34,126 bases of DNA. Source: JAZDJP01 sp043803805. Its GTDB lineage: Bacteria > Planctomycetota > JAZDJP01. The notes beneath the pieces were generated by a model. The model ran no database searches and was not told the origin of the DNA. It saw nothing but the letters and a program-made list of their open reading frames with translations. Position numbers and translations under genes: made by a program. Shown one piece after another: positions 15,276 through 23,995 of the stretch (positions are counted from its first letter, which is position 1; every line of letters begins with the position of its first letter). Location: positions 1-34,126 of the forward strand of contig JAZDJP010000053.1 in the NCBI GenBank assembly GCA_043803805.1, in the 5' to 3' direction.

Positions 15276-16732
15276 GACTGAACGATCTCAAACGGTTTCT
15301 CGATCCGGTAAAGGTGCATCACCCCGCCGACGGGCCGGTGGCGGGCATCGCGCATCATTCCGGCGCCGTGAAGCCGGGATTCGTGTTTGTGGCCGAGCGG
15401 GGAGAAAAGCACAACGGCCACCGTTACGCGGCGGAGGCGGTCTCCCGCGGCGCGGCGGCGGTGGTGGCCGAGGAACTCCCGGCGTTGCCCCACGCCGTCC
15501 CGGTGTTCGTGGTTCGCGACAGCCGCCGGGCCCTGGCGTGTCTGGCGGCGGAGTGGCACGGTCACCCCTCGAGGTCCCTCGAGGTTCACGGCGTGACCGG
15601 CACGAACGGGAAGACCACCACGGCGTTTCTCCTGGCCTCGATCCTGCGGGCGGCGGGACGGAAGACGGGGATTCTGGGGACCATCCGCTACGAGATCGGG
15701 CCGCGGGTCATCCCCGCGCCGAACACAACCCCGGGGGCGCTGGAACTCCAGTCGTACCTGGCGGAAATGGTCCAGGCCGGGATGACGGCGGTTGTCATGG
15801 AGGTGTCCTCGCACGCCATCGCGCTCTCCCGCATCGAGGGGCTGAATTTCCGCTCCGGCATTTTCACGAATCTTTCGCCGGAGCATCTCGATTATCACGG
15901 GACCCTGGAGAATTATCGCGACACGAAGGCGGCATTTTTCCGCGCCCTCCCGTCCGACGCCGTGGCCGCGATCAACGCCGAGGACGCGGCCGGGGAATTC
16001 ATGGCCGCGGCGGCGGGCGGGCGGATCCTCCGGTTCGGGCTCGCGTCCGGCGACGTCCGGGGGCGGGTCATCGCCAACGGCCTGGACGGCCTCGAGGTCG
16101 CCATCGCGTTTCCGGCGCCGGCGGGAACCGTCACCGTGAAGTCCCGTCTTGTGGGACGCTACAACGCGTACAACATCATCGCGGCGGCGACCGCGGCCTG
16201 GGGGGCGGGCCTCCCGGCGGACATCGTCGCGGCGGGACTGTCGCGGGCGGAGCCGGTGCCGGGGCGGCTCGAGCCGGTGCCGAACGGTCGGGGAATCTTC
16301 GTTTTCGTGGATTATGCCCACACCGACGCGGCGCTCCGGAACGTCCTGGAGGTGGTGAGGGGGCTCGTGAAGGGGCGTCTCGTTGTCGTGTTCGGGTGCG
16401 GCGGCGATCGCGACCGCACCAAGCGCCCCCGGATGGGACAGGTGGCCTCGGAATTGGCCGACCACGTCGTTGTGACCACGGACAACCCGCGATCGGAGGA
16501 TCCGGACGCCATCATGCGGGAAATCATGGCCGGCATGGCCGGAACTCATCACGAGGGGGTCCGGGACCGGGAGGCGGCCATCGCCCGGGGGATCGCGGCG
16601 GCCCGCCCCGGGGATGTGGTCGTGATCTGCGGCAAGGGGCACGAGACCTATCAAATCCTTCGCGAGACGGTGGTGCCGTTCGATGACCGGGAGGTCGCCC
16701 GCCGCGCCCTCGGGGCGTCGCCGGTCGCCTGA
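15272..16732 (+). CDS. murE: UDP-MurNAc-tripeptide synthetase MurE, meso-diaminopimelate type
   Basis: This is a 486-residue Mur ligase with three domains in order: an N-terminal UDP-binding domain (AGIAHHSGAVKPGFVFVAE), a central ATPase with the P-loop GTNGKTTT (about residue 109-116) and a C-terminal domain. The amino-acid specificity motif Asp404-Asn-Pro-Arg407 (DNPR) is the one that selects meso-diaminopimelate; lysine-adding enzymes differ here. The organism therefore probably has mDAP-type, Gram-negative-like peptidoglycan. It joins mDAP to UDP-MurNAc-L-Ala-D-Glu in the cytoplasm using ATP. The start overlaps the ftsI stop (ATGA). Confidence 0.96.
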   Translation: MRLNDLKRFLDPVKVHHPADGPVAGIAHHSGAVKPGFVFVAERGEKHNGHRYAAEAVSRGAAAVVAEELPALPHAVPVFVVRDSRRALACLAAEWHGHPSRSLEVHGVTGTNGKTTTAFLLASILRAAGRKTGILGTIRYEIGPRVIPAPNTTPGALELQSYLAEMVQAGMTAVVMEVSSHAIALSRIEGLNFRSGIFTNLSPEHLDYHGTLENYRDTKAAFFRALPSDAVAAINAEDAAGEFMAAAAGGRILRFGLASGDVRGRVIANGLDGLEVAIAFPAPAGTVTVKSRLVGRYNAYNIIAAATAAWGAGLPADIVAAGLSRAEPVPGRLEPVPNGRGIFVFVDYAHTDAALRNVLEVVRGLVKGRLVVVFGCGGDRDRTKRPRMGQVASELADHVVVTTDNPRSEDPDAIMREIMAGMAGTHHEGVRDREAAIARGIAAARPGDVVVICGKGHETYQILRETVVPFDDREVARRALGASPVA

Positions 16733-16746
16733 CGGGAGGAGGAACC

Positions 16747-18207
16747 ATGGACCCGCTCACATTCGCCATCCTCAAGAACGCCATGAAGGCGGAGACGAAC
16801 GCCACGGATCTCGAGCAGACGGTCGCCGGTGTTTCCACCGATTCCCGTACCGTGAAGCCCGGGGAGCTTTTCGTGGCGATCAAGGGGGATCGTTTCCGCG
16901 GGGAGGATTATGTCGCCGACGCCTTCGTCAAGGGGGCAAAGGCCGCCGTCGTCGAGCACTGGCCGGCGGAGGCCCGGAGTCTCGATGCGGTCCCGGCGGG
17001 GGCGGGGACCTATTTTGTCGTTCGCGACGCCGTCGAAGCCCTGGGCAATCTTGCCGCCCACTACCGCCGTCTGCACGGGTCCGTCATCGTGGCCGTGACC
17101 GGTTCCAACGGAAAGACCACCACCAAGGACATGATTCATCACGTTCTGGAGGGCGGCGCCCGGGTGATGAAGAGCCAGAGGAGTTTCAACAATTACATCG
17201 GGGTGCCCCTGACGCTTTTCGGCCTGGAACGGTCTCACGATTTCGCCGTCATCGAGCTTGGGGCGAATCATCCCGGGGAGATCCGGCGTCTGGCGGAGAT
17301 CGCCTCCCCCCAGATCGGGGTTCTTACCAACATTGGCGAGGCCCATCTCGCGGGGTTTGGTTCTCTGGAGGGGGTGGCCCGGGCGAAGGGGGAATTACTC
17401 GAACGGCTGGGCGAGACCGGCGTGGCGGTGCTTAACGGGGACGATCCCTGGTGCGAGCGCCTGAAGCGGGTGGTCCGCGGGCGGGTCATCACCTTCGGCC
17501 TCGGGGAGACCTGCGACATCCGGGCGGTTTCCGTCGAGCGCACGGAATCCGGGCTGGCCTTTCGCACCAACGACAACGTCCGCGTCGAACTGGGACTGCT
17601 CGGCATGGTGAACGTACACAATGCCCTTGCGGCCATCGCCGTGGGGCGCCGGCTCGGGCTCCGGATGGACGCGATCGCCGGGCGCCTCGGGACGTTCGGG
17701 TCGGTTTCCGGCCGGATGGAGACCACGGAGGTCAAGGGCGTCCTGTTTTTGAACGATACCTATAATGCCAACCCCTCATCCGTGCGCGCGGGCCTCGTGG
17801 AGCTGGCCGCCCGGTACGGAAAGCGGCGGCGGGTGGCGGTTCTCGGCAGCATGCTTGAACTCGGGGAGGTTTCGGAGTCTCTTCACCGGGGACTCTGGCC
17901 GGTCCTGCGGGAGGCGGCCGGGGTGTTCGTGGCCGTGGGCGCCGAGATGCGGTGGCTCGTGGAGGAGGCCCTGGCCGGCGGGATGCCGGTGGAGTTCGTC
18001 AGGCGCGCGGAGAACGCCGAGGCCGCGGCGGACATCCTGAAGGCGATCCTCCGGCCGGGAGATGCGGTGCTGGTGAAGGGCTCCCACGCCCTGCGGATGG
18101 GCGAGGTGGTCGCGAAGATGGGCGCGTGGCTGGATGGCGGTGGAACGCCCCCGGCGGGCGCGCCGGATGGAACGGGCGGGACACCGGCAGAGCCGGGACC
18201 GGTGTGA
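16747..18207 (+). CDS. murF: UDP-MurNAc-tripeptide:D-Ala-D-Ala ligase MurF
   Basis: The product is 486 residues, with the start supported by GGAGGAGG just upstream. The N-terminal domain has the MurF/MurE-like STDSRTVKPGELFVAIKGD. The P-loop is GSNGKTTTKDM (from about residue 119), followed by ELGANHPGEI, VLTNIGEAHL and the late LNDTYNANPSS and GSMLELGE, which are typical of MurF. It adds D-Ala-D-Ala (made by the Ddl encoded downstream) to complete the UDP-MurNAc-pentapeptide. A short Gly/Pro-rich tail (about 20 residues) ends the protein. It is 14 bases after murE. Confidence 0.96.
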   Translation: MDPLTFAILKNAMKAETNATDLEQTVAGVSTDSRTVKPGELFVAIKGDRFRGEDYVADAFVKGAKAAVVEHWPAEARSLDAVPAGAGTYFVVRDAVEALGNLAAHYRRLHGSVIVAVTGSNGKTTTKDMIHHVLEGGARVMKSQRSFNNYIGVPLTLFGLERSHDFAVIELGANHPGEIRRLAEIASPQIGVLTNIGEAHLAGFGSLEGVARAKGELLERLGETGVAVLNGDDPWCERLKRVVRGRVITFGLGETCDIRAVSVERTESGLAFRTNDNVRVELGLLGMVNVHNALAAIAVGRRLGLRMDAIAGRLGTFGSVSGRMETTEVKGVLFLNDTYNANPSSVRAGLVELAARYGKRRRVAVLGSMLELGEVSESLHRGLWPVLREAAGVFVAVGAEMRWLVEEALAGGMPVEFVRRAENAEAAADILKAILRPGDAVLVKGSHALRMGEVVAKMGAWLDGGGTPPAGAPDGTGGTPAEPGPV

Positions 18208-18225
18208 GACGGCGGGTGGAAATAC

Positions 18226-19350
18226 ATGCTTTATTACCTCTTCGAGCTTCGTGACGCCATCCCCGGGTTTAATCTCTTCCGGTACATCACCACCCGTGCC
18301 GTTGGCGCGGGGTTGACGGCTTTCCTCATCGCCATACTCCTGGGGCCGCGGTTCGTGGCCCTCATGCGGCGATTCCAGGTGAGGGAGCGCGTCAACCGCC
18401 CGGATGCGCCCGAGCTCTCGCGCCTCCATGCCTCGAAGGCCGACACCCCGACGATGGGCGGCATTCTGATCCTTCTGGCGGTGCTCCTCGCGGCGCTCCT
18501 CTGGTCGGATCTCGGGGCGCCCCTGGTCTGGATGGCGATTCTCGTCATGGCCACGCTTGGGCTCGTCGGGTTCCTGGACGATTACATCAAACTCACACGG
18601 CCCCGGGGCCGGGGCCTGCGCATCAAGACGAAGATCCTGTGGCAGATCGGCATCGGACTTGTGGCCAGCTACCTTCTCGCCTACCACACCGTGGCCTTCC
18701 TGTTGCCCGTCGGGACACGGGAGATTCACGCGATGTCCGGGACGGCCATCCTCCTGCCGTTCACGAAGGTGCCGGCGGTTCTCGGCGTCTTCTACCTGGC
18801 GTGGGTGACCCTCGTCGTCGTGGGGACGTCGAACGCCGTGAACCTCACGGACGGTCTGGACGGTCTGGCGTCGGGATGCGTGGTGATGGCGGGTCTGGGA
18901 CTGGCCGTCATCGGTTACATCGTCGGCCGGTCGGACTTCAGCCGTTACCTCCTCGTTCCGCACGTGCCGGGAGCCGGGGAGCTCGCGGTCGTGGCCACGG
19001 CCATCGTCGGCGGGACGCTCGGCTTCCTCTGGTACAACTGTTTCCCGGCCGAGGTGTTCATGGGGGATGTGGGGGCGCTCAGTCTTGGCGGAGGGTTGGG
19101 ATTCATCGCCGCGGCGTGCCGGCAGGAACTGGTGCTCATCATTCTCGGGGGGGTTTTCGTCGCGGAGGCGCTCTCGGTTGTCCTCCAGGTGGCCTCATTC
19201 CGCCTGACGGGAAAACGCATCTTCCGGATCGCCCCGCTTCACCATCATTTCCAGTACCTGGGGTGGCCGGAGAGCAAGGTCACCATCCGGTTCTGGATCG
19301 TGTCGGCGCTCCTGGCCATCGTGAGCGTCATCACGCTCAAGATCCGCTGA
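18226..19350 (+). CDS. mraY: Phospho-MurNAc-pentapeptide translocase MraY
   Basis: This is a 374-residue polytopic membrane enzyme with about ten helices. Family motifs are LHASKADTPTMGGI, GFLDDYIKLTR (aspartates of the Mg site), VNLTDGLDGLASG, VFMGDVGALSLGG and APLHHHFQYLGW. MraY transfers phospho-MurNAc-pentapeptide to undecaprenyl phosphate, giving lipid I at the inner face of the membrane. Most dcw clusters have murD directly after mraY; here ftsW follows after only 16 bases, so murD must be elsewhere or replaced. No truncation is seen. Confidence 0.97.
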   Translation: MLYYLFELRDAIPGFNLFRYITTRAVGAGLTAFLIAILLGPRFVALMRRFQVRERVNRPDAPELSRLHASKADTPTMGGILILLAVLLAALLWSDLGAPLVWMAILVMATLGLVGFLDDYIKLTRPRGRGLRIKTKILWQIGIGLVASYLLAYHTVAFLLPVGTREIHAMSGTAILLPFTKVPAVLGVFYLAWVTLVVVGTSNAVNLTDGLDGLASGCVVMAGLGLAVIGYIVGRSDFSRYLLVPHVPGAGELAVVATAIVGGTLGFLWYNCFPAEVFMGDVGALSLGGGLGFIAAACRQELVLIILGGVFVAEALSVVLQVASFRLTGKRIFRIAPLHHHFQYLGWPESKVTIRFWIVSALLAIVSVITLKIR

Positions 19351-19366
19351 CAGGGGGGAGGGTCGA

Positions 19367-20503
19367 ATGGACGGCGTGGACGGACGGAAGGGGCTCCTCG
19401 GGACGACGGGTGTTCTCCTGGCCATTGGTCTCGTCATGATCTACAGCGCCAGTTCCGGCCTCGCCCGGGACCGTTACGGGGACGCCTTGTTCTTTATCAA
19501 GCGGCAGATGGTGTGGGCGGCGGTGGCGGCGGTGGGGGCCATCCTGGTGACCCGCATCCCCTACCCGCGGCTTCTCCGATGGAGCCCCGTGATCCTCGGG
19601 GCATCCCTGGCGCTCCTGGCCGCCGTCCTTGTGTGCGGATCCCAGATCCACGGGGGCCGCCGGTGGATTCGCGTGGGGGGGATCGGGTTCCAGCCCTCGG
19701 AATTCGCCAAGATCGCGATGGTCCTGTACCTGGCGGACATTTTTTCCCGGAAGGCCTCGGAGGTGCACACCTTCAGATTCTTTGTGCGGCAGGCGGGGGT
19801 GGCGGGCGTGGCATTTCTGCTGATCCTCCTCGAACCTGATTTCGGCACGGCGGTCCTTCTCGGAGGCATCTGCTTCCTGATGTTCTTCACCGGCGGGGTG
19901 CGTCTGCGTTACCTGGCGGGCACGATGCTCCTGGCGCTCCCGGCCCTCGCGGGGTTGGTGATCCTCTATCCCTACCGGATGGTGCGGATTCTCGCGTTCC
20001 TTTCCCCGTGGAAATATGCCCGGACCATCGGGTATCACGTCACCCAGTCCATCATCGGTCTGGGCTCGGGCGGCTTCTGGGGGGTGGGGCTGGGCGACAG
20101 CGGGCAAAAACGGGGATATCTGCCGGAGCCCCACGGGGACTTCATCTTTTCCATCCTTGGCGAGGAGATGGGGCTCCTGGGGGCGTTGGCGGTGATGGCC
20201 CTTTTCCTTTACTGGACGGTATCGGGGATGCGGGTTGCGGCGCGCGCGCGGAACCAGGGGGGGTATTTCCTGGCGTTCGGCCTCACCTCCCTGGTCGCGG
20301 CCCAGGCCCTGTTCAATATCGCGGTGGTGACAAGTTGTCTTCCGGCGAAGGGCATCGCGCTGCCTCTGATGAGTTACGGCGGTTCGTCCCTCCTTTTCAC
20401 GCTCGTGGCGGTCGGCATCCTGTGCAATATCGCATCGTCGGCGCCGGAAGCGGTTCCTGACGCCGTCGGGGACGTCCAACCTTTGCCCGGCCCCGTATCA
20501 TGA
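19367..20503 (+). CDS. ftsW: Septal peptidoglycan polymerase FtsW (SEDS family)
   Basis: This 378-residue SEDS protein has about ten membrane helices and a GGAGGG ribosome binding site. Diagnostic motifs are GGRRWIRVGGIGFQPSEFAK, LEPDFGTAVL (containing the catalytic-type aspartate of SEDS glycosyltransferases), LPEPHGDFIFSILGEEMGL and LPLMSYGGSSLL. FtsW polymerises lipid II and pairs with the class B PBP encoded six genes upstream. RodA is the alternative name for a close relative, but the division-cluster context favours FtsW. The stop overlaps the murG start by four bases. Confidence 0.95.
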   Translation: MDGVDGRKGLLGTTGVLLAIGLVMIYSASSGLARDRYGDALFFIKRQMVWAAVAAVGAILVTRIPYPRLLRWSPVILGASLALLAAVLVCGSQIHGGRRWIRVGGIGFQPSEFAKIAMVLYLADIFSRKASEVHTFRFFVRQAGVAGVAFLLILLEPDFGTAVLLGGICFLMFFTGGVRLRYLAGTMLLALPALAGLVILYPYRMVRILAFLSPWKYARTIGYHVTQSIIGLGSGGFWGVGLGDSGQKRGYLPEPHGDFIFSILGEEMGLLGALAVMALFLYWTVSGMRVAARARNQGGYFLAFGLTSLVAAQALFNIAVVTSCLPAKGIALPLMSYGGSSLLFTLVAVGILCNIASSAPEAVPDAVGDVQPLPGPVS

Positions 20504-21591
20504 GAGTGCTTATCGCGGGAGGCGGCACCGGCGGTCACACGTTGTCCGGCATGGCGCTGGCGGAGGAGATTCTCCGGCGGGGCGATGCCGTGGCGTTTGC
20601 GGCTTCCGATCGTCCCGTGGACCGGGAGATTTTGGACCACGCGCGGTTTCCCGCGCTGTTCATGGACCTCCCGCGGCGGATCCGGGGGCCGGCGGATGTA
20701 TTCCGGGCCCCCTGGAAATGGGGACGCGGGTATTCGCGTATCCGGCGGTTTCTGCGGGAGTGGAAGCCGGATGTGGTGGTGGGGGTGGGGGGATATGTCG
20801 CGGCGCCAGCCCTCCTGGCGGCGCGGCGGAGCGGGGTGCCTCTGGTGCTTGTGGAGCAGAATGTCATCCCGGGCCGGGTGAACCGGTGGTTTTCCCGCGC
20901 GGCCCGGCGGATCTGCGTGAGTTTTCCGGAATCCATGGAATATTTTAAACGGGATGGGGATCGCGTCGTGGTGACGGGAAATCCCCTGCGGCGGGAGATC
21001 CTGGCTCCGTCCGGCGGATTATCCCTGGAGGGGTTGGCGGAGGGCGTGCCGCTCGTCCTTGTGACGGGGGGCAGTCAGGGCGCGCGGTTTCTCAACGGCA
21101 TCATGCCCCGGGTTTGCGCGGATCTGAAGCGACGGGGGATGGAGTTCCAGGTGTTTCACCTGGCCGGGGATCGCGAGGCGGCGGCGGTGGGGGAGCATTA
21201 CCGCGGGGGGAATATCCGCGCGGTGGTCCTTCCCTTCTTCCGGGAGATGGCGGCGGCGTACCGGCGGTCCGCGGCGGCGGTGAGTCGCGCGGGCGCGACC
21301 ACCCTGGCCGAGATCGCCGCGGCCGGATTGCCGGCGGTCCTCGTTCCGTTTCCCCACGCGGCGGACAACCACCAGGCGGCCAACGCCCGGTGTTTTGCGG
21401 CGCGGGGGGCATGCCGGGTGGTGGAGGAGGGGCCGGGGGCCGGTGAAGCGCTCGGTGAGGCTCTGGCGGGCATCCTTGAAAACCCGGACGAGGCCCGGCG
21501 GATGCGGGAGGCGCTTCGTTCGATGGCCCGGCCGGAGGCGGCCGCGGCGGTGGCGGCGGCGATCCATGAGGTGGTGGAGGCGCTGTCATGA
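20500..21591 (+). CDS. murG: UDP-GlcNAc:lipid I N-acetylglucosaminyltransferase MurG
   Basis: The 363-residue GT-B fold enzyme opens with the glycine-rich loop IAGGGTGGHT. It has VGVGGYVAAPALLAA and EQNVIPGRVNRWFSR in the N-terminal domain, and LVTGGSQGARFLN and PFPHAADNHQAANARCF in the C-terminal UDP-GlcNAc domain. MurG converts lipid I to lipid II at the inner membrane surface. It follows ftsW with an ATGA overlap and overlaps the murC-murB fusion in the same way, so translation is coupled along the block. Length is normal. Confidence 0.97.
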   Translation: MRVLIAGGGTGGHTLSGMALAEEILRRGDAVAFAASDRPVDREILDHARFPALFMDLPRRIRGPADVFRAPWKWGRGYSRIRRFLREWKPDVVVGVGGYVAAPALLAARRSGVPLVLVEQNVIPGRVNRWFSRAARRICVSFPESMEYFKRDGDRVVVTGNPLRREILAPSGGLSLEGLAEGVPLVLVTGGSQGARFLNGIMPRVCADLKRRGMEFQVFHLAGDREAAAVGEHYRGGNIRAVVLPFFREMAAAYRRSAAAVSRAGATTLAEIAAAGLPAVLVPFPHAADNHQAANARCFAARGACRVVEEGPGAGEALGEALAGILENPDEARRMREALRSMARPEAAAAVAAAIHEVVEALS

Positions 21592-23903
21592 CGGCATCGG
21601 ATGGTGAACAGACCGTTCGGGGGGAAGGCCGGCGGGGGCGGGAATCCCTTCATCTCCATTTTGTCGGCATCGGCGGAATCGGGATGAGCGCCATCGCGCG
21701 TCTGGCGGCCGAGCGGGGGTACCGGGTTTCGGGATGCGACCTTTCGGAAAACCGCGAGGTTCTCGCGCTCCGGGCCTCCGGCATCCCCTGCTCGAAGGGG
21801 CATGACCCGTCCCACGTTCCCGGTGTGGACGTCATGATCCGTTCGTCGGCCATCCCGCTGACGCATCCTGAAATCGTTCGCGCAACAACCGAAGGCGTCC
21901 CGGTCTTTTCGCGGATTCATATGCTGGCGCGGGTGATGCGGGGCGGCCGGTCGGTGGGGGTGGCCGGCTGTCATGGAAAGACGACCACCACCTGGCTCGT
22001 CGCCAGCGTTCTCATTCAGGGCGGCTATGATCCCACGGTGATGCTGGGGGGCAATGCCGCGGCCATCGGCGGGAATTTCCGGCGCGGCAACAGCGAGTGG
22101 TTTGTGGTGGAGGTGGATGAAAGCGACGGTCTCTTCCGGGAGATTCACCCCGATATCGCCGTTATCACGAACGTGGACCGCGACCACCTCGATCACTATC
22201 GGGATCTGGCGGAAATTGAGGCGGCGTTCGCGCGGTACGCCGGGAACGTGCGGGCGGGCGGACGGATCATCGTTTGCGCCGATGATGCGGCGGCGATGCG
22301 CGCGGTGCGGGAGATCCCGCGGGAGCGGCTCCTTTTCTATGGAACGGGGGAGGGGGCGTTCCTCAGGGCGTCGGACGTGAGGCTCCTTCCCGATCGCACC
22401 GTTTTCCGGGTGCGACACGGGGATGCCGACCTCGGGGAATTCGAGATCCGTCTCCTCGGGATGCACAACATGCGGAACGCCCTGGCCGCCATCGGGACGG
22501 CCATGGTCTTTGGCGCGCCGGTCGAGGCGGTGCGGCGGGCCCTCGCGCGGACGGAGCGGGTGGACCGGCGGCTGCAGATTCTCGCCCGGGAACGGGGCAT
22601 CACCGTGATTGACGACTACGCGCATCACCCCACCGAGATCGCGGCCACTCTGGCCGCGGCGCGTCTCATGACCCGGGGGCGGATCCTCGCCGTTTTTCAG
22701 CCTCATCGGTACAGCCGCGTGGAAAAACTCGCCGTGGAGTTTGGGCCGGTCCTGGCGAAGTCGGACCGGGTTTTCCTGGCGCCCCTTTACCCGGCGGGGG
22801 AGGCGCCCATTCCGGGGGTCTCCTCGCAACGTGTGGCCGATGCCATCCGGAAGGCGGGGGATATTCCGGTGATTCTGGCGGAGGATCGGCGCGATATCCC
22901 GGGGATGATCCTGCGGGAGGCCCGCGACGGGGATGTGGTTCTGGTCATGGGGGCGGGCGACGTCGTCGAGGTGGGAAGGGCGGTGGCGGGGGCACTTAAA
23001 AATGATTCCGGGGTTGGATCGGCCGCGTCCGTCCCCGACGGGGAATGGCCCTGCCCGGTGCGGCGGGAGGTGCCGCTTGCGGCCTGCACGACGTTTGCCA
23101 TCGGGGGGCCCGCGGAATATTTCGCGGAACCGTCCGACGCGGATGCGCTTCTCGGGCTTTTGAAATTCGCGCGCGGCCGCGGCGTCCCGGTCCGGTTCCT
23201 CGGCAACGGATCCAATCTGCTGATTGCCGACGAGGGCGTCCGCGGGCTTGTCATCCGTCTCGGGAAAGGGCTGGATTTCCTTCGGAGGGAGGGCGACGAG
23301 GTCGTCGCGGGCGCCGGACTGGATCTGGCCCGTCTCGTCCACCAGTGTCAGGAGTGGGGACTCGGGGGATGCGAATGCCTGGCCGGCATTCCCGGGACGG
23401 TGGGCGGGGCGCTCGTCATGAACGCCGGCACACGGCACGGATGCATCGGGGATGTCGTCCGGGAGGTGTGCGTGGCCGATGCCGGCGGCGCCGCGCGGCG
23501 GATGGAACGGGATGCCCTGGAGTTCCGTTACCGGGGATCGAACCTTCGCGGGATGCCTGTTCTTGACGCGCGTCTGGCCCTTCGGCCGGCGGACCCGGCC
23601 GTTCTTCGGGAGACCAGCCGGGGCATCCTCGAGAAACGCCGGGAGACCCAGCCCCTCGGGTGGCGAAACGCCGGCTGCGTTTTCAAAAATCCCCCCGGCG
23701 CCGGCGCCGGACGCCTGATTGACGAGGCCGGCCTGAAGGGGTTTCGCGAGGGGGGCGTCAGGGTTTCCGAGATCCATGCCAATTTCATTGTGAACGACGG
23801 GCGGGGGACGGCGCGGGACGTGCGAACCCTTATCGAACGGGTCCGGGAAGCGATCCGGGTGAAGCACGGCATCGTTCTCGAAACCGAGATTGAATTTTGG
23901 TGA
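21588..23903 (+). CDS. murC/murB: MurC-MurB fusion: UDP-MurNAc-L-alanine ligase and UDP-GlcNAc-enolpyruvate reductase
   Basis: One uninterrupted 771-codon frame encodes both enzymes. Residues about 17-470 are MurC: FVGIGGIGMSAIARLA, the P-loop AGCHGKTTTT (near residue 126), ITNVDRDHLDHY and VIDDYAHHPTEI. After a short linker, residues about 487-771 are MurB: FAIGGPAEYF, GNGSNLLIADEGV, LAGIPGTVGGALVMNAG, EFRYRGSN and NAGCVFKNP. MurB reduces the enolpyruvyl group with NADPH through FAD, giving UDP-MurNAc, which MurC then links to L-Ala; the fusion therefore carries two consecutive pathway steps. The catalytic proton donor, Ser229 in E. coli MurB, aligns with the Cys of AGCVFKNP, a substitution found in other MurB proteins. 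There is no internal stop or ribosome binding site at the linker. Confidence 0.93.
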   Translation: MTASDGEQTVRGEGRRGRESLHLHFVGIGGIGMSAIARLAAERGYRVSGCDLSENREVLALRASGIPCSKGHDPSHVPGVDVMIRSSAIPLTHPEIVRATTEGVPVFSRIHMLARVMRGGRSVGVAGCHGKTTTTWLVASVLIQGGYDPTVMLGGNAAAIGGNFRRGNSEWFVVEVDESDGLFREIHPDIAVITNVDRDHLDHYRDLAEIEAAFARYAGNVRAGGRIIVCADDAAAMRAVREIPRERLLFYGTGEGAFLRASDVRLLPDRTVFRVRHGDADLGEFEIRLLGMHNMRNALAAIGTAMVFGAPVEAVRRALARTERVDRRLQILARERGITVIDDYAHHPTEIAATLAAARLMTRGRILAVFQPHRYSRVEKLAVEFGPVLAKSDRVFLAPLYPAGEAPIPGVSSQRVADAIRKAGDIPVILAEDRRDIPGMILREARDGDVVLVMGAGDVVEVGRAVAGALKNDSGVGSAASVPDGEWPCPVRREVPLAACTTFAIGGPAEYFAEPSDADALLGLLKFARGRGVPVRFLGNGSNLLIADEGVRGLVIRLGKGLDFLRREGDEVVAGAGLDLARLVHQCQEWGLGGCECLAGIPGTVGGALVMNAGTRHGCIGDVVREVCVADAGGAARRMERDALEFRYRGSNLRGMPVLDARLALRPADPAVLRETSRGILEKRRETQPLGWRNAGCVFKNPPGAGAGRLIDEAGLKGFREGGVRVSEIHANFIVNDGRGTARDVRTLIERVREAIRVKHGIVLETEIEFW

Positions 23904-23995
23904 GACAACACTCGGGAGACACGGGATTTCGGGGAAACGCGGAAGGCGGCGAAAAGATGAACGGTCGCCCGCGAATGTTGACGATGTAAGGGGAT

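Noticed and set aside
21198..23867. An 889-codon open frame on the minus strand opposite murC-murB
   Set aside because: It is antisense to two complete enzyme domains, has no family motif, and is explained by GC-biased third positions that remove stop codons from the opposite strand. The same applies to the long minus-strand frames at 13107-14669, 14990-16654 and 17776-18963.
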